From Ceratodon purpureus (Eukaryota > Streptophyta > Bryopsida > Pseudoditrichales > Ditrichaceae), in the NCBI GenBank assembly GCA_014871385.1, contig CM026426.1:15716650-15780649 (forward strand): a stretch of 64,000 bases of DNA. The letters are read 5' to 3'. Of this stretch, positions 48,687-60,293 are shown piece by piece (the first letter of the stretch is position 1; each line of letters starts with the position of its first letter). The notes under the pieces are model-generated. The model was not told the origin of the DNA. It saw only the letters and a list, made by a program, of their open reading frames with translations, and searched no databases. The translations under genes and the position numbers were made by a program.

Positions 48687-51600
48687 TGGTATCAGAGCTG
48701 TTTTATTGAAAAACAGATCCAAAGTTAGTCTCCCTTCCATTTCTCAAAAATGGACTCCACTCTAGACATGTCTGACTCAACGAAGCTTGAGGGATAGACT
48801 AACTATCTCCTATGGAGTTATAGGACTAAAATGATTCTTTTGCAGGAAAAGTTGTGGTGTTTCATAGATGTACCTGCTAGCAGCGCCGGCACCAGCTCTG
48901 GAAGTGGCTCCAGCACTAGTGGTGCAACCTCAGGACTAGCCAGCTCCGGAGTAACCGCAGCCGCTACAGCCACCAGCACTCCAGCATCTGCGCCTACACC
49001 TGCTTCCGCACCAGACGAGGCCGAGCGCAAGATTAAAGCCTGCAGAGTCATCATATCAACAGTTAAGGATCACGTTATCCTTCACATCCTTCATTTAACT
49101 GACCCCTTAGAAATCTGGAACAAGTTAAAGACAATGTACGATATTCAGTCTCCATCCCGCAGATTAGCATTGAAGGAGAGACTCTACTCACTTCGTATGC
49201 CAGAACGAAAGACGTTAGACTCACATCTATAGGACGTAAACTCGATAGTCACCCAGCTAGCTAGTTTAGGAGTGACAATTCAAGATGAAGATTTAGTGGA
49301 CCAAATGTTGTCCAGCTTGCCCAAAAGCTGGAGCACATTTAAAGCAATACAAAAAGGTAGGGAACGGAGCCCCACCTTCTCGGAATTGCAGGGATCCATG
49401 CTGCATGAGGAAAGTTCACGCATGACAGAGAGGCGCAAGTCAGACGAAGTCCTGTACGCACAGCAGTCTGATACACATCACTGCCAGAATTCTTCCCGGG
49501 GCGGACGCTTTGGCAGAAGGGGCCGAGGTCGAGGCAGGAGCTTTCAAGGTCCACGCACCTGCAGACGCTGTGGCTCGACAACACACACTGAGGCAGATTG
49601 CGAAACCACGAAGATAGGAAAACAAATTCGTGACCTCCAGGTACAACTGTCCATGCTCAAGACTACTCATTCGACATCATACTCATCCATCGACATCGTA
49701 CCGAGTGATGAGTCTGAAGGCGACGACACACAGGCAGCCGTAAACGCGTGCATGTCCGCATTCACAATGGACGAGGAACCGTGGTTCCTCGACTCTGGCG
49801 CCAGTTCGCATGTCACCGGAAATCCTCATCTATTCACCGACAGGTCTCATTCCTTTATCACTAGCATTAGAACCGCAGCAGGCCAGGTTCTCCCTGTAGT
49901 ACACAAGGGAAACATTAGTTTCTCTGATCATGAAGTAAAGAGTGTACAAGATATTCTCTACGTCCCAAGAGTGAAAACCAATCTTCTATCTGTCGGCCGG
50001 TTTGCAGACTTAGGCCACACCATTTTGTTTAATTCAAACAAATGCCTCATCTATGATACTTACAATCCCAAGGCTGTGTTTCTTGAAGCTCACCGCGACC
50101 CGCGCACCAAGTTATATCGACTCACTGCGAAGCCTGTGACAAAACAATCCACAGCTCTCTCAGTTAGTACACCATCAAAAGTTTCCATTGAAACTGTAGA
50201 TCTTTGGTAGAGAAGATTAGCTCATGTTAATCAACAGAGCCTCTATCACCTATCCAACCGGGGACTGGTAAATGGGATCCCAAGAATTCCAAAGGTGAAA
50301 CGCCACTGTATGAGCTGTATCCTGGGAAAATCCCATCGACAATCATTCCAAAAGACACGCTCCACCTTTTCCGCTGCCCCACTCGAACTTGTGCACAGTG
50401 ACCTCTGTGGCCCGTTATCTACACCCACATTGGCAAACTGTAAGTATATCTTAACCTTCATAGATGATTTTTCACGAAAATCATGGATTTACTTTCTTCA
50501 AACAAAATCTCAGACCCTAAGCTACTTTCTCCAATTCAAGGCACTGGTAGAGACACCTACCAAAAAGATTCAAAGCCTTCGGTCTGATAGGGGAGGCGAG
50601 TATCTCTCCTCCGAGTTTGAGCAATTCTGCAAGGCCCACGGAATCCACCATCAGTTAACAGCTGGGTACTTCCTACAACAGAATGGAGTAGCTGAGCGCA
50701 GAAATCGTTACCTGCTGGAGGGGATTAGGAGCGTTGCTTCAGGCACCCGAATTCCCAGGTTTTTGTGGGATGAAGTTGCTCGCACCGTCAATTATATATA
50801 GAACAGACTACCTTGTAGAGCGCTCAACCTGAAGACACCTGAGGAAACCTATACAGGTCAGAAACCAAACATTTCTCACTTAAGGGTCATAGGCTGTCTT
50901 GCATTCTGCCATATTCCAAAAGAAAAACGCTCTAAGCTTGATCCCAAGGCCATCGCTACCCTATTGTTAAGCTACGATGAGTCATCGAAGGCTTACCGCT
51001 GCTATAACCCCCTGACTCGTAAGATTCTCCTCAGCCGCGATGTTACATTTGAGGAGTCCCTGTTCGTATTAAATCCTCCTCCTGCACAAAGCCACCCAAC
51101 CTTGTTAGAACAAGTTGATCTTTCTCCCATACAACCAAGCCATCAAGCTGATCATCCAGCGCCTTCTACACTTCCCACTACTGAGCCCCTGTGCTTACCT
51201 CCGATGATATTCCCTGATGTCCAGCCTTCTTCTCCTCCACCGTCCCCCATTCCTGCACAACAGCCACTGGAAGTTTTAGAAAATTCCCTAGTCGCCTCTC
51301 ATCCCGTAGAATCCCGTAGAGGATCCAAGTCCCGAGCTCCCAGCATTAAGCTGGGAGATTACAACGTTTATCTGACTCAAGATTCTCCCGATTGCTATAC
51401 TGCTCTCGCTGGCACTTCAGAACCTGTGCCTGCTCAGGTTCACACTACCACAGATACGTTAGAACCTACCTTTCAGCAAGCAATAAAAGACCCAATTTGG
51501 ATTGAGGCTATGACAAAGGAAATGAATAGCATTTACAAAAACCAAACCTGGAAGTTAGAATCCTTACCTCAAGGCATAAAGCCCATTAGCTGTAAATGGG

Positions 51601-53107
51601 TCTTTAAAACTAAGCCAGGCCCTCCTGGATTCCCTCCCACTCGCAAGGCAAGATTGGTTGCACGCGGCTTCCAGCAAAAACCCGGCCTGGACTACCAAGA
51701 AACATTCGCCTCTATTATTAAGTGGGTAACCATCCGTGCGACTGTTGCCCTAGCTGCAGCGAATTAGTGGGACGTCCATCACATGGACGTCCGCACTGCA
51801 TTCCTTCACGGCGTGTTGAAAGAGGATGTCTTCATGTTGCAGCCGCTTGGGTTCATCATTCCCGGCCAAGAAAACAAGGTATGCCACCTGTTACGTTCTC
51901 TCTATGGTCTTAAACAATCTCCACGCGCCTGGTACGAGCGGATTGACGCTTCTCTCCGTCAAGTAGGGCTACTGAGAAGCTCGTATGATCCCAATCTGTA
52001 CTATCTGCACAAGAACAACTAGATACTGTTAATAATGCTTTACGTTGATGACCTTTTTATTACTGGAAGGTGCAAAAATCTGATACAATGGATCAAAACC
52101 TACCTTTCCGAGGAGTTTGATATGACTGACTTGGGGAAGATACAAAAATACCTAGGGGTTGTCTTCGAATATCTCCCCGATGGTATCCTGCTCCACCAGA
52201 CCCAGTACGCATTATCCATCCTGCGTGACTTTCTCCCACCTGAGCTCCAGTCTTCTAAAGTTCCTCTTCCTGCCGGGCAAATCCTCATCTCCGAAACCGG
52301 GATTCCACCTGTGGATCCCACACACTACTCCCAATTAGTTGAGAAACTCATCTTTTTAACAATCACTCGCCCTGATATTTCTTATGCAGTTAACCACGTT
52401 GCCTCCTTTACGGCAAGTCCGCAGCAACAACACCTTGACTCAGCCATCCACATCTTGAGGTACCTGAAACACACTCCCGACTACGGTCTCTTTTATCAGA
52501 AACAGAAACCTATCACATTAACAGGTTTTACTGATGCTGACTAGGGATCTTGCACGGACACGAGAAGAAGTGTGGGAGCTTACTTGTTTCAGCTATCAGG
52601 CTCGTCCATTAGCTGGAGCAGTAAGAGGCAACTGACCATTTCGAGATCCTCCACAGAATCCGAATACCGCGCTCTCAGCGACTGTGTTCAAGAAGGTGTC
52701 TAGATCTCCAGGCTCCTCACCGAACTCTAGGTACTCCCAAACCGTCGCATTCAGGTTCGGCACAAGACAAGCCCCATTAGCACCAAATTAGAAACTCCAG
52801 TTAGCATCCATTGCGACAACCAGACCGCAATTAAATTAGCTAAGAATCCAGTGTTTCATGCCAGATCAAAACACATCGAAATACACGATCATTTCATCCG
52901 TGAGAGGGTTCTAGAGGGGGGAATAGAATTGCAATTCATTAGCACCGCACTCCAGCCGGCTGATATTCTTACCAAACCCCTGGGTCGAATTAAATTCGAA
53001 CAACACAGACAGAGCCTAAACCTCCTCTCTCTATCTCTCCTCAAAGTTGGACTCTGTAAACCCTAACCTGTCAAATACAACTGCGCCTCCTCCAGCAAAC
53101 CGAAGGA

Positions 53108-53594
53108 TCAGAACTCAGCTCCACGAAACCTGTGCACTTGTAATTTACGCCTATCCCAGCTTGTAAAAATCCCTACAATCCTTCCTTTACGAACAACGTA
53201 GAACTTGCCTAAAACCCTAAGTACCTCTTCTCGATCCAGGATCCTCGAGCACTCTTCAATCCCCTTCGCCGCTTGAGTCTCCCTCAACTCGATCAAACCT
53301 CCTACAGATTACAGAAACTGATTAGAAAAACCCACTATTAGCAATTCGGGTTAAGTCACAGCAACAACAAAGGTAACCAATTATACCTGTTTCGAAGTTC
53401 CTTTGGAGCCGCTCCAAGTCGGCACCACCGACTCGCTCTCCCTCGTCATCTTCAACTGGTGCCAACTGTCCCGACACGCAAGCATCAACCCAAGAGAAGA
53501 TCCCTCCGAAGATGCAAGAGATCAACCCCACAATCGACCAGATCATCATGGCGACATAATCCAACCATGTACGCTCGGTTTTCCGACACGGCAT
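53108..53594 (-). CDS. Antisense captured gene fragment with an RNase H1-type hybrid-binding domain
   Basis: Inside the copia element, on the opposite strand, an ATG at 53594 opens exon 1 (to 53387), with a hydrophobic stretch (MIWSIVGLISCIFGG) and an acidic segment. An 85-bp GT-AG intron (53302-53386) follows, then exon 2 (53301-53108). The phase agrees (1), giving about 134 residues. Exon 2 ends with GKFYVVRKGRIVGIFTSWD...VHRFRGAEF and a TGA stop. This resembles the N-terminal hybrid-binding domain of RNase H1 (also called the caulimovirus viroplasmin domain: FYVV..GR..GIY.SW...V..F.GA). The intron kept in antisense suggests it was taken up from genomic DNA or an opposite-strand transcript. 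Whether it is a complete small gene or a truncated one is unknown. Confidence 0.6.
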
Positions 53595-53686
53595 CTTCTC
53601 TCTCTTAATCCTTGACATTGACAAAATCTAAAGAGAGACTAATACAAACACACAATGCGAATCCAACAATGCGGTTTGAGAGGGGG

Positions 53687-53833
53687 TGTTCACAAGAATA
53701 GAAGTAAATTAGGGTTTCTAATTTTAGCTGACCTAAAGTAGTCGCCGCCCTGGCTCTGCCCTGGCTCCTTGTATAAACTTCTTCGCTTCTAATTCATACC
53801 TCTCTTACTGAGCTGCTTTTCTCGATATCAACA
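53687..53833 (+). repeat. 3' LTR of the copia element
   Basis: 147 bp, TGTTCACAAG to TATCAACA, preceded by a purine-rich tract (GAGAGGGGG). Confidence 0.93.
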
Positions 53834-56086
53834 GTTTATAATACACGAAGTAACCAACAAAGAGTTAATTATACGGCGAGGAATCGATAAGCATACTGCA
53901 ATAACCCTGCACATCAAAATACATCAGATATCTATGACCGAAGTTAATTTACTACGCCGAGCGGAATTTACATTACAGTTGTGAGTAGCCCTTCCATATT
54001 ATGTTACGTAACGACACAGAATATGAGATTTAACACAGGGTGACTTATAAAGACCGAATGGTAGAGTACATAAAAACTGAATGGCACAGAACTAAACTGA
54101 CATTAAACATAGAGAAAGGTGAGGGGGGGTGTGAAGAGGTTGGTATGGTTATTGGAGGTGGGGAACTAAACAAACTGAATACTCATGGCTGCAAGATTAA
54201 GTCATAAAACGGTATGAAATGATAGCATTTCACAGTGGACATGAGTACATACATGTGTGAGTTCTGCTAGATCGTAGGAGAACTTCACATAAAACATTAT
54301 TACAACTGTAGGAGAGTTTCACACTTCCGTTAAACACATTTTACGATTTAAATTAATATCCATGTACCTTACTTTTGTTATCATATATGTCGACGGAAAG
54401 AAATTATTACAATCGAGAAACTATCGTATGCATTTTTTTGACAAAAGGAATACGAACATATAATAAAAAGGGTAATACATTATAGCAGATCAACTTCTCC
54501 ATACTCATCCAAGGTGGGGTAAGAAATTACATTCCACGTGTCTCATCGACGAATTCTCTTCCAGTTCCGCAGCTCTCTTCTTCTTTGCCAGCCTTTCTGC
54601 CCTCTTCTCCTCCCTCAGAGCCTTGAACGCCATATTCAGTAAATTGGCCACTACACGTTACATTCGGTGTCATACTAATTGACGCGTGACAAATAATATT
54701 ACCTTAAGTAGGGGTCCATATTAGTGTGGATGTAGAAATTAGGAATTCCTTTTACTGTAAATGGGGTGCCAATGTGGAATAATATGGACATATAAAAAAT
54801 TAAGTTAAAAAACATTAATAGGGAATACAAGAGCAAACAGTAAAAGATACGGCACAATTCTAAAAGATCTGAATGGAAATTGAAAGAAAAGTAATCATAG
54901 TAAGGAAAAGTAATGAAAATAAAAGAAAAGTAGTTACAGTAAAGAAAAGGTAAATTTAGTAAAGAAAGGGTAAATTTATTAAAGAAAAACAAATTCCAAT
55001 AAAAGATAAAGTAACGGAAGAGCATTTAATGTAAAAGAAATATATAGGGATTACAAGCGAACCCAGGAGTCTACTTTAATAAATTGGTGAGAGTAGATTG
55101 GATGCTTGTTTATTCAAATAGAGAAACGACAAGTGCATAATAGATGGGAACTGATAATGGTGAGTACAAAGTGCCATACATAAAAGTTGGTGCTCGTAAA
55201 CATAACAGAGTTGCGTTGGAATACAACAACTTCATTGGAACAAGTTGATGTGAAAACATATTACGACGGATGTATGACGTGAAGACTAAAATTGGTGGAT
55301 GTGAGGTGCAGACATTTTTTGATGATTGAGTGAATGACATGTGAGTACTCAGCCAACTCTGCGCAGTCTTTGCACGGCTTTCGAACTTCTGTTCGTATTA
55401 TGATTGGGAAATTATCTTAAGGACTAAAGGTGCACAGTCATGGTTTGTTAAATATCAACCATCGTGTAACAACGATTACTTAGAAAAACGCGGATGTTGA
55501 ATATTTGTGGTGTTCAAATTCTTAATGATCTTGGTGGGTGCAAACTTTCATTGTTGCCATCCGACTTAAGGTATTCTTTCTTCAAGTTATATGAGATTAA
55601 AAAGGTTGAATTAGTCCTACATTCGAAAATATAGAAATGACTTCAAAGGCGACCGCTTCGGAGTTCCGATGTCGTGATATAGGGGAAATTTTGAAAATAG
55701 TCATATAACATCCGAGGTGGACAACTATAGTATAGAAATTACTAGGTTATAAGAGGCCTAGCATAAAGATTTACTTCAATATTGTATTTATATAAGTCCT
55801 CAAAGGAGTTAGCATATGATGATAGTAGTCAAACGTTCAAAAACGAAGTACGTGTCTAAGCATTAGATAAAAGGAATCATGTATTCTTCAAGCTAACTAT
55901 TTACTGAAAAGCAGAGTGTACAGTTGCATCTAAGATTTCATATATCAGGTACTACGTCGTAGTTCAAGATGAATATTGTAAAATTCCGATATTGTGAAGC
56001 AAAAGATCGGGATGGTTTTAATATACTACACTAATTGAAAATGTTCCTCGGACTTGTGCTCTTCGTAGTACTTGTCGATGATGAAT
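53834..56086. other. Region between the copia element and the DUF7869-like gene
   Basis: AT-rich, with A/G-rich direct words (GTAAAGAAAAGG-like, near 54890-55010) and the small exon at 54505-54633. Just after the copia element the words ATAATACACGAAGTA (about 53838-53852) echo ATATACTTCGTGT upstream of it (about 48390-48402), in inverted orientation. No other gene was seen. The end of the element carrying the DUF7869-like gene, if there is one, is not identified. Confidence 0.4.
54505..54633 (-). CDS. Small Lys/Arg/Glu-rich open frame, possible terminal exon
   Basis: 42 codons from ATG (54633), MAFKALREEKRAERLAKKKR then AAELEENSS..., to TGA. The frame is open upstream through ANLLN to an AG that could be an acceptor (GTAG, near 54652). 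It resembles the charged helical tail of many plant nuclear or transposon proteins. It may be the last exon of an unseen gene on this strand. Confidence 0.35.
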   Translation of the reverse strand: MAFKALREEKRAERLAKKKRAAELEENSSMRHVECNFLPHLG

Positions 56087-59000
56087 TCAAGGGCAGCTGT
56101 TCTCAAACTCGATAATCCGGCGAAGGTTGTCCTCAGCAAATTGAATTTGTATTGTCGGGGCAATTTGAATCCGTCCCTTATCTGGTTTCCAAGAAGCAAG
56201 AACGCTATCTGTTGAAATCCTGTCTTGTGTTTTTGCAGAATTGTCCAGTTTATATGGAAACATGGGGAGCGTATTCCATCCACGGTATGCATCATCCGCT
56301 GCATTGTTTGCATTGTTTGGGACCCACCATCTTACTTTTAGAGATTTATAATTTGGCAACGATGCATTCATTTGTGGCTGCTCCATGATTTTTCCTAACC
56401 AGATTGGATCTTCACAGCCTTCCCCTGGTCTAACAAATACAAAAAAACCCTTCCGAATATCCCTTGCAGCTGTAAATGGAGGAGGGGGTCTACCCTCCAC
56501 TGTACCAATGTATGGCTCCTCTTCCAAATCAACATCGCCTTCCTGAAATGGAGCTTGCGGTGAAGGAATTTCACTATTTGTCCTTGATACAGTCGCATCA
56601 ATTGGGAGTCTTGTCCTAGGCCAAAATCCAAACCGCAAAGGAATATCGCAGTGCACATTCTCATTTGATGTGTAATTTTCATGCAGATCCTCTACATTTG
56701 ATGCTTTTGGATGAAGGAGAACCTCATCTGTTTCCAAGGAATTGGCGATATCGCGATCATGTGCATCATCCTCGTTCTCACTTTGTCCAGAGTTACTTGC
56801 TTCTGCATCCTCATCAGGTGTTCTTTCTATAGGAGTTCTGGCGGTATCTGACTCTATTGATTGAGGACACATTGATTTGATTGCAGCTCGTACACCAGTC
56901 CAGTATTCCACGTAATGCAGTTGTTGTGCCTTGAATGTCGGCGTAACTTCTTCTTTCAGAAGTTTGTTGTAATAAGCCAAGAACCCTTCAATGCCCTTTA
57001 ATAAGTCATCACTGTGCTTGAGCTTGTGCGGTTTAACTGCACTTGGTTCGGCGCCATCTGGAGGAAGGATTGGCTTACCTTCGTTGTCTTCTTTCCACAA
57101 TTTGATACCAGGTGCGTGTATAGGTTTCCATTTTTTGTCTGTACAAGCTAACTTGTATTGCATCAAAGGCCACTCATTTTCGTGCATGAAGAATCTAAAT
57201 TGGGCTCCTTTGCTATGCCCATGCAGTTTTTTCTTACCTTTCGATGCAATGTAAGGATCAATGAACTTTTTGAAGTCCGGAACCTCTTCAATTAGATGTG
57301 GAATCATAGGACCATCTTCGTCTAGATCCATATAGGATTTCATGAGCATCGGTAGCGTTGGATGGTCTTTTTCTTTCAAAACCATGCTCCATCTTCCAAA
57401 AGAAGCGTCGATGTCGTCATGTGTATGTCCAACCATCATGAATGAGACTACCACCTCTTGGACAATCTTCTTTGCGACCAGAAGTGACCAGAAACAAAAT
57501 GCGAATCTATTTTTATTCTCCCGCCAACAATTATCAAGCTGGACATGCAATACAGGAGGAAGGTCTCGGTTTGGTCTTGGAGTGTCTGTTGGCTCTCCTA
57601 GTGACGGCAGACACATCTCTTTTCCGTAGAGCACAGCGTCATATAAAGGATTGCTTGCATTTTCCTTGAAAAGAGCTCTGGTGTATGTTTTTGGAGGATC
57701 CTCTAAGTCACGCAGCAATTTGGCAATGGAACCGATTGTGAAATTGCTATCATTTGCATAAACGTCTAGCGTATAGTGGGCATACCTTGCATCAGCATGA
57801 CCATGGGCATACATCCCAGTCACCGATATAGGCAATTTTGAAAGGCCATCGAGGTCTTTTGTCCGGTTCCGCAGGCATGGAAGTGTTGTCTTAGAGTGAT
57901 CCATTTTGTCATGGATAATAGATACAAACTCCAGTGGCCGGTTAATAGAATGAAGACGATCTGACCAATACACATTTCGCGCTGCCCACTGAGCTTTAGT
58001 GTGCTTGTTGAATTTGAGGGCCCACTGTTTTTGCTCCTTCGATCCGCGGGGTGCTGCATTACGAAGAGTTGTGTACAAGTCACACTTCGAGCACCTTGCG
58101 AAAAGGTCCCCTCTTCTTTTTATCATGTAGTCCGCATATTTACCCACACGGATCTTACTTAGAAGAGCAACGGAAATAGGTTTTAAGCCAACTTGAACAT
58201 TCACCTGTTACAAAATATGTAGCGTAATGAGATTCAACTTTACAATGAATTTTAGAAAATCATGGAAAGCAGGGAAAGCATAATGGATGCTTAGATGTAG
58301 AAGTAGTAATATTCTACCTTGTTTATCTGCGGCAGAAATTGCTTCCATTGAATTCCTCTTGGAAGAATCTTTTGCGGAACTCGTTCTCCTGAAGGAAGTG
58401 TGCATGTATACGGCATTTGATCAGCAAGCCCGTCAACAAGTGTACGTAAAGTTTCTGTAGCTTGTAGTGTTGCCAGTCTTGGCTTTGACTTCCCAAGATT
58501 GCCATGAGGTCGAGCTTGTTCTCCGTCCTTAGCTTGTTTGTTGTAGCGACGAAACGTTCGGTCAGGAACACCGTGGATAAGCTTCCACCCTTTGATACAA
58601 ACTTCTTTAAATTCAAGCATGACCAAATCTTCCTTTCCATCCGAGGAGCGAAATCTTGTTCGGTGAACGTCAAGGTTTCTCAAACGCCTTTCCTCTGGAT
58701 TGTGTAGATACATCCCATATCGAAGCGAACGAACAGTCTCTGGAGAAAACACCCTGGTGCAATGACGGTGGCAACAGTCAGCCATATACAATTTGGATAT
58801 CTCATCATCGCTAATCCTCCACTCTTGAGTTTTCTTCTCCTTCGGTGGTCTATTGGAGGTATTGTAGGTGCGCTTCCCTTTCCGATCTACCCTTCTAAGT
58901 TCGTCCTCCTGTATAGTTTTTGAGTGCCTTCGGAGATGATCATAAACACTAACATTTTTATAAAAAAGCAAGTTCACCGGCCAAGATAGACAGTGGTCTC

Positions 59001-60293
59001 GTAAGATGGAATCGCCTTCAGATACTTCAAGAACCACAATACCAAATTGGTGATCCCCTAGATCGTTCTCTCCATCCACTGACATCGATGAATTTGTAGC
59101 TGTCACGAGTGCAGTAGCAAACTTGGTTCCCTGTTCATGCCTTGCTTCCACAGTTAGTCCTTTCCAGTCTTCTCTTGCAATATCTTCGCAAGTAGGAATT
59201 GGTGAATTGTCTATGTGTTTGTCAATCCTCTCGACATCGGAGACGTCAGAGACTTCGGAGGTAGATGGTGTTCCCTGCAATTGCGGTCTCTGCTCAACTT
59301 CAAGGTGGTAATGATTGGGAACACACAATATCGTGCTAGAAGGAACGACATTGAGAAGCAACGAACTCAAGTTCGTAACGTGACACCAATGCCATGATTC
59401 TGAAATATCCATTTTTGCACTACTACATTCTAGAGAACAATGATAGGCAGTATCATACAATTACCACTCATACATGGTATCAGCTTATGTTGCTCAATTT
59501 AGACTATTGTTACTTGGATAGGAAAGAAGGTATTAAGACAAAAACAATGGAAATGATGCGCAAATCAATGACATCCTTGCCACGCAAAGAGTAGTAGTCT
59601 TTAGAGCAGAATAGCAGTGAAATTCGTTTATAGAATGTTGGCTATGAAGTACGTGCGTGTTAAAGTACTCAATCACAATAAAAAGTAATAGCATTAATGA
59701 ATGGGGTAAGTTCTGTCCTCTAAGAAGAATATCACCTCCAGATTGTTTCAAATCTAAGAAAGAATGCTTTTTCAAGTTCCATGCTAATATGGATTTACGT
59801 TTATACATAGTGATGATGTTTGTAACTTCATAACCGTCCTTGTTATAACATAATATTTTTTAAAAAACTCGTCCTGCGACTACTTTTTGAATATTAAGAC
59901 ATTGAACTTTAATGTTATCATTCATTGTTTATGTTTTTCCTTTGAAAGAACATTTATTCATTGCAAGGGATATAGATTAAGGAATTGTCATCCACAGCAC
60001 TAGACATGATGGATAACAACATGTAGAGAAGGAACATAACTTGAAACATGGGGAAAACATACCCATTTACTACTTTCGTCTCCACTTGATGTTGAGTCTG
60101 TATCACTGATGTGTAGTTCATCAAGTTCGCGCGTATAGTCATCATCTTCGTCAGAGGAGGAACTTGACAAGGTGGGCGGTAATGTGTGATTGAAGAAAGG
60201 ATGTCTTCTTCTTACTCGCAATGAACGCCCGGACATTATCGTGTGATTGAAGCCATGATGTATATTTCCAGGTTGTAATAAACGTGAGGCCAT
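56087..60293 (-). CDS. Large DUF7869-like protein with a possible DDD transposase core
   Basis: Exon 2 (56087-58204, about 705 codons to a TGA) and exon 1 (58318 to about 59429) join at AAG/GTAGAA...ACAG/GTG in phase 0 over a 113-bp intron. Exon 1 has a Cys/His cluster (DCCHRHCTRVFSPETVRSLR) and a VCIKGWKLIHGVPDRTF segment. Exon 2 has three acid-centred motifs in the order of an RNase H-fold integrase core: IHDKMDHSKTTLP (residues 97-109), LHVQLDNCWRENKN (219-232) and VGHTHDDIDASFG (258-270). It also has an acidic middle and a C-terminal WLGKI...VRWWVP part. This matches proteins I know as DUF7869-containing (name from memory), function unproven. A 5' exon (60063-60293, MASRLLQPGNIHHGF to ...DESSKW, donor GTATGT) probably belongs too, but its junction to exon 1 does not fit in phase. 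The start of exon 1 (MYDT at 59460, or an acceptor at 59430) is unresolved. There are no stops in either long exon, so the gene may be live. Confidence 0.7.

Larger units (their letters stand above)
48540..53833 (+). mobile_element. Ty1/copia LTR retrotransposon, complete in outline, broken
   Basis: 5294 bp with two 147-bp LTRs and a primer-binding site complementary to initiator Met tRNA (TGGTATCAGAGC, 48687-48698). The copia order is seen: gag with a CCHC knuckle (CRRCGSTTHTEADC, near 49560), aspartic protease (WFLDSGASSHVTG, near 49790), integrase (about 50295-50800), reverse transcriptase (YVDDLFITG, near 52040) and RNase H (about 52380-52990). A purine tract precedes the 3' LTR. The coding part is broken in about nine places, so the copy is dead on its own. 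The flanking GTTTT/GTTTA is a probable 5-bp target duplication with one change. The LTRs differ at five sites, so the insertion is recent to moderately old, perhaps a few million years at usual plant rates. Between RNase H and the 3' LTR it carries an antisense gene fragment (see 53108-53594). Confidence 0.93.

Noticed and set aside
56026-58083. Open frames overlapping the DUF7869-like exon on both strands
   Set aside because: Shadows of a 705-codon exon with recognisable motifs; none has its own domain.
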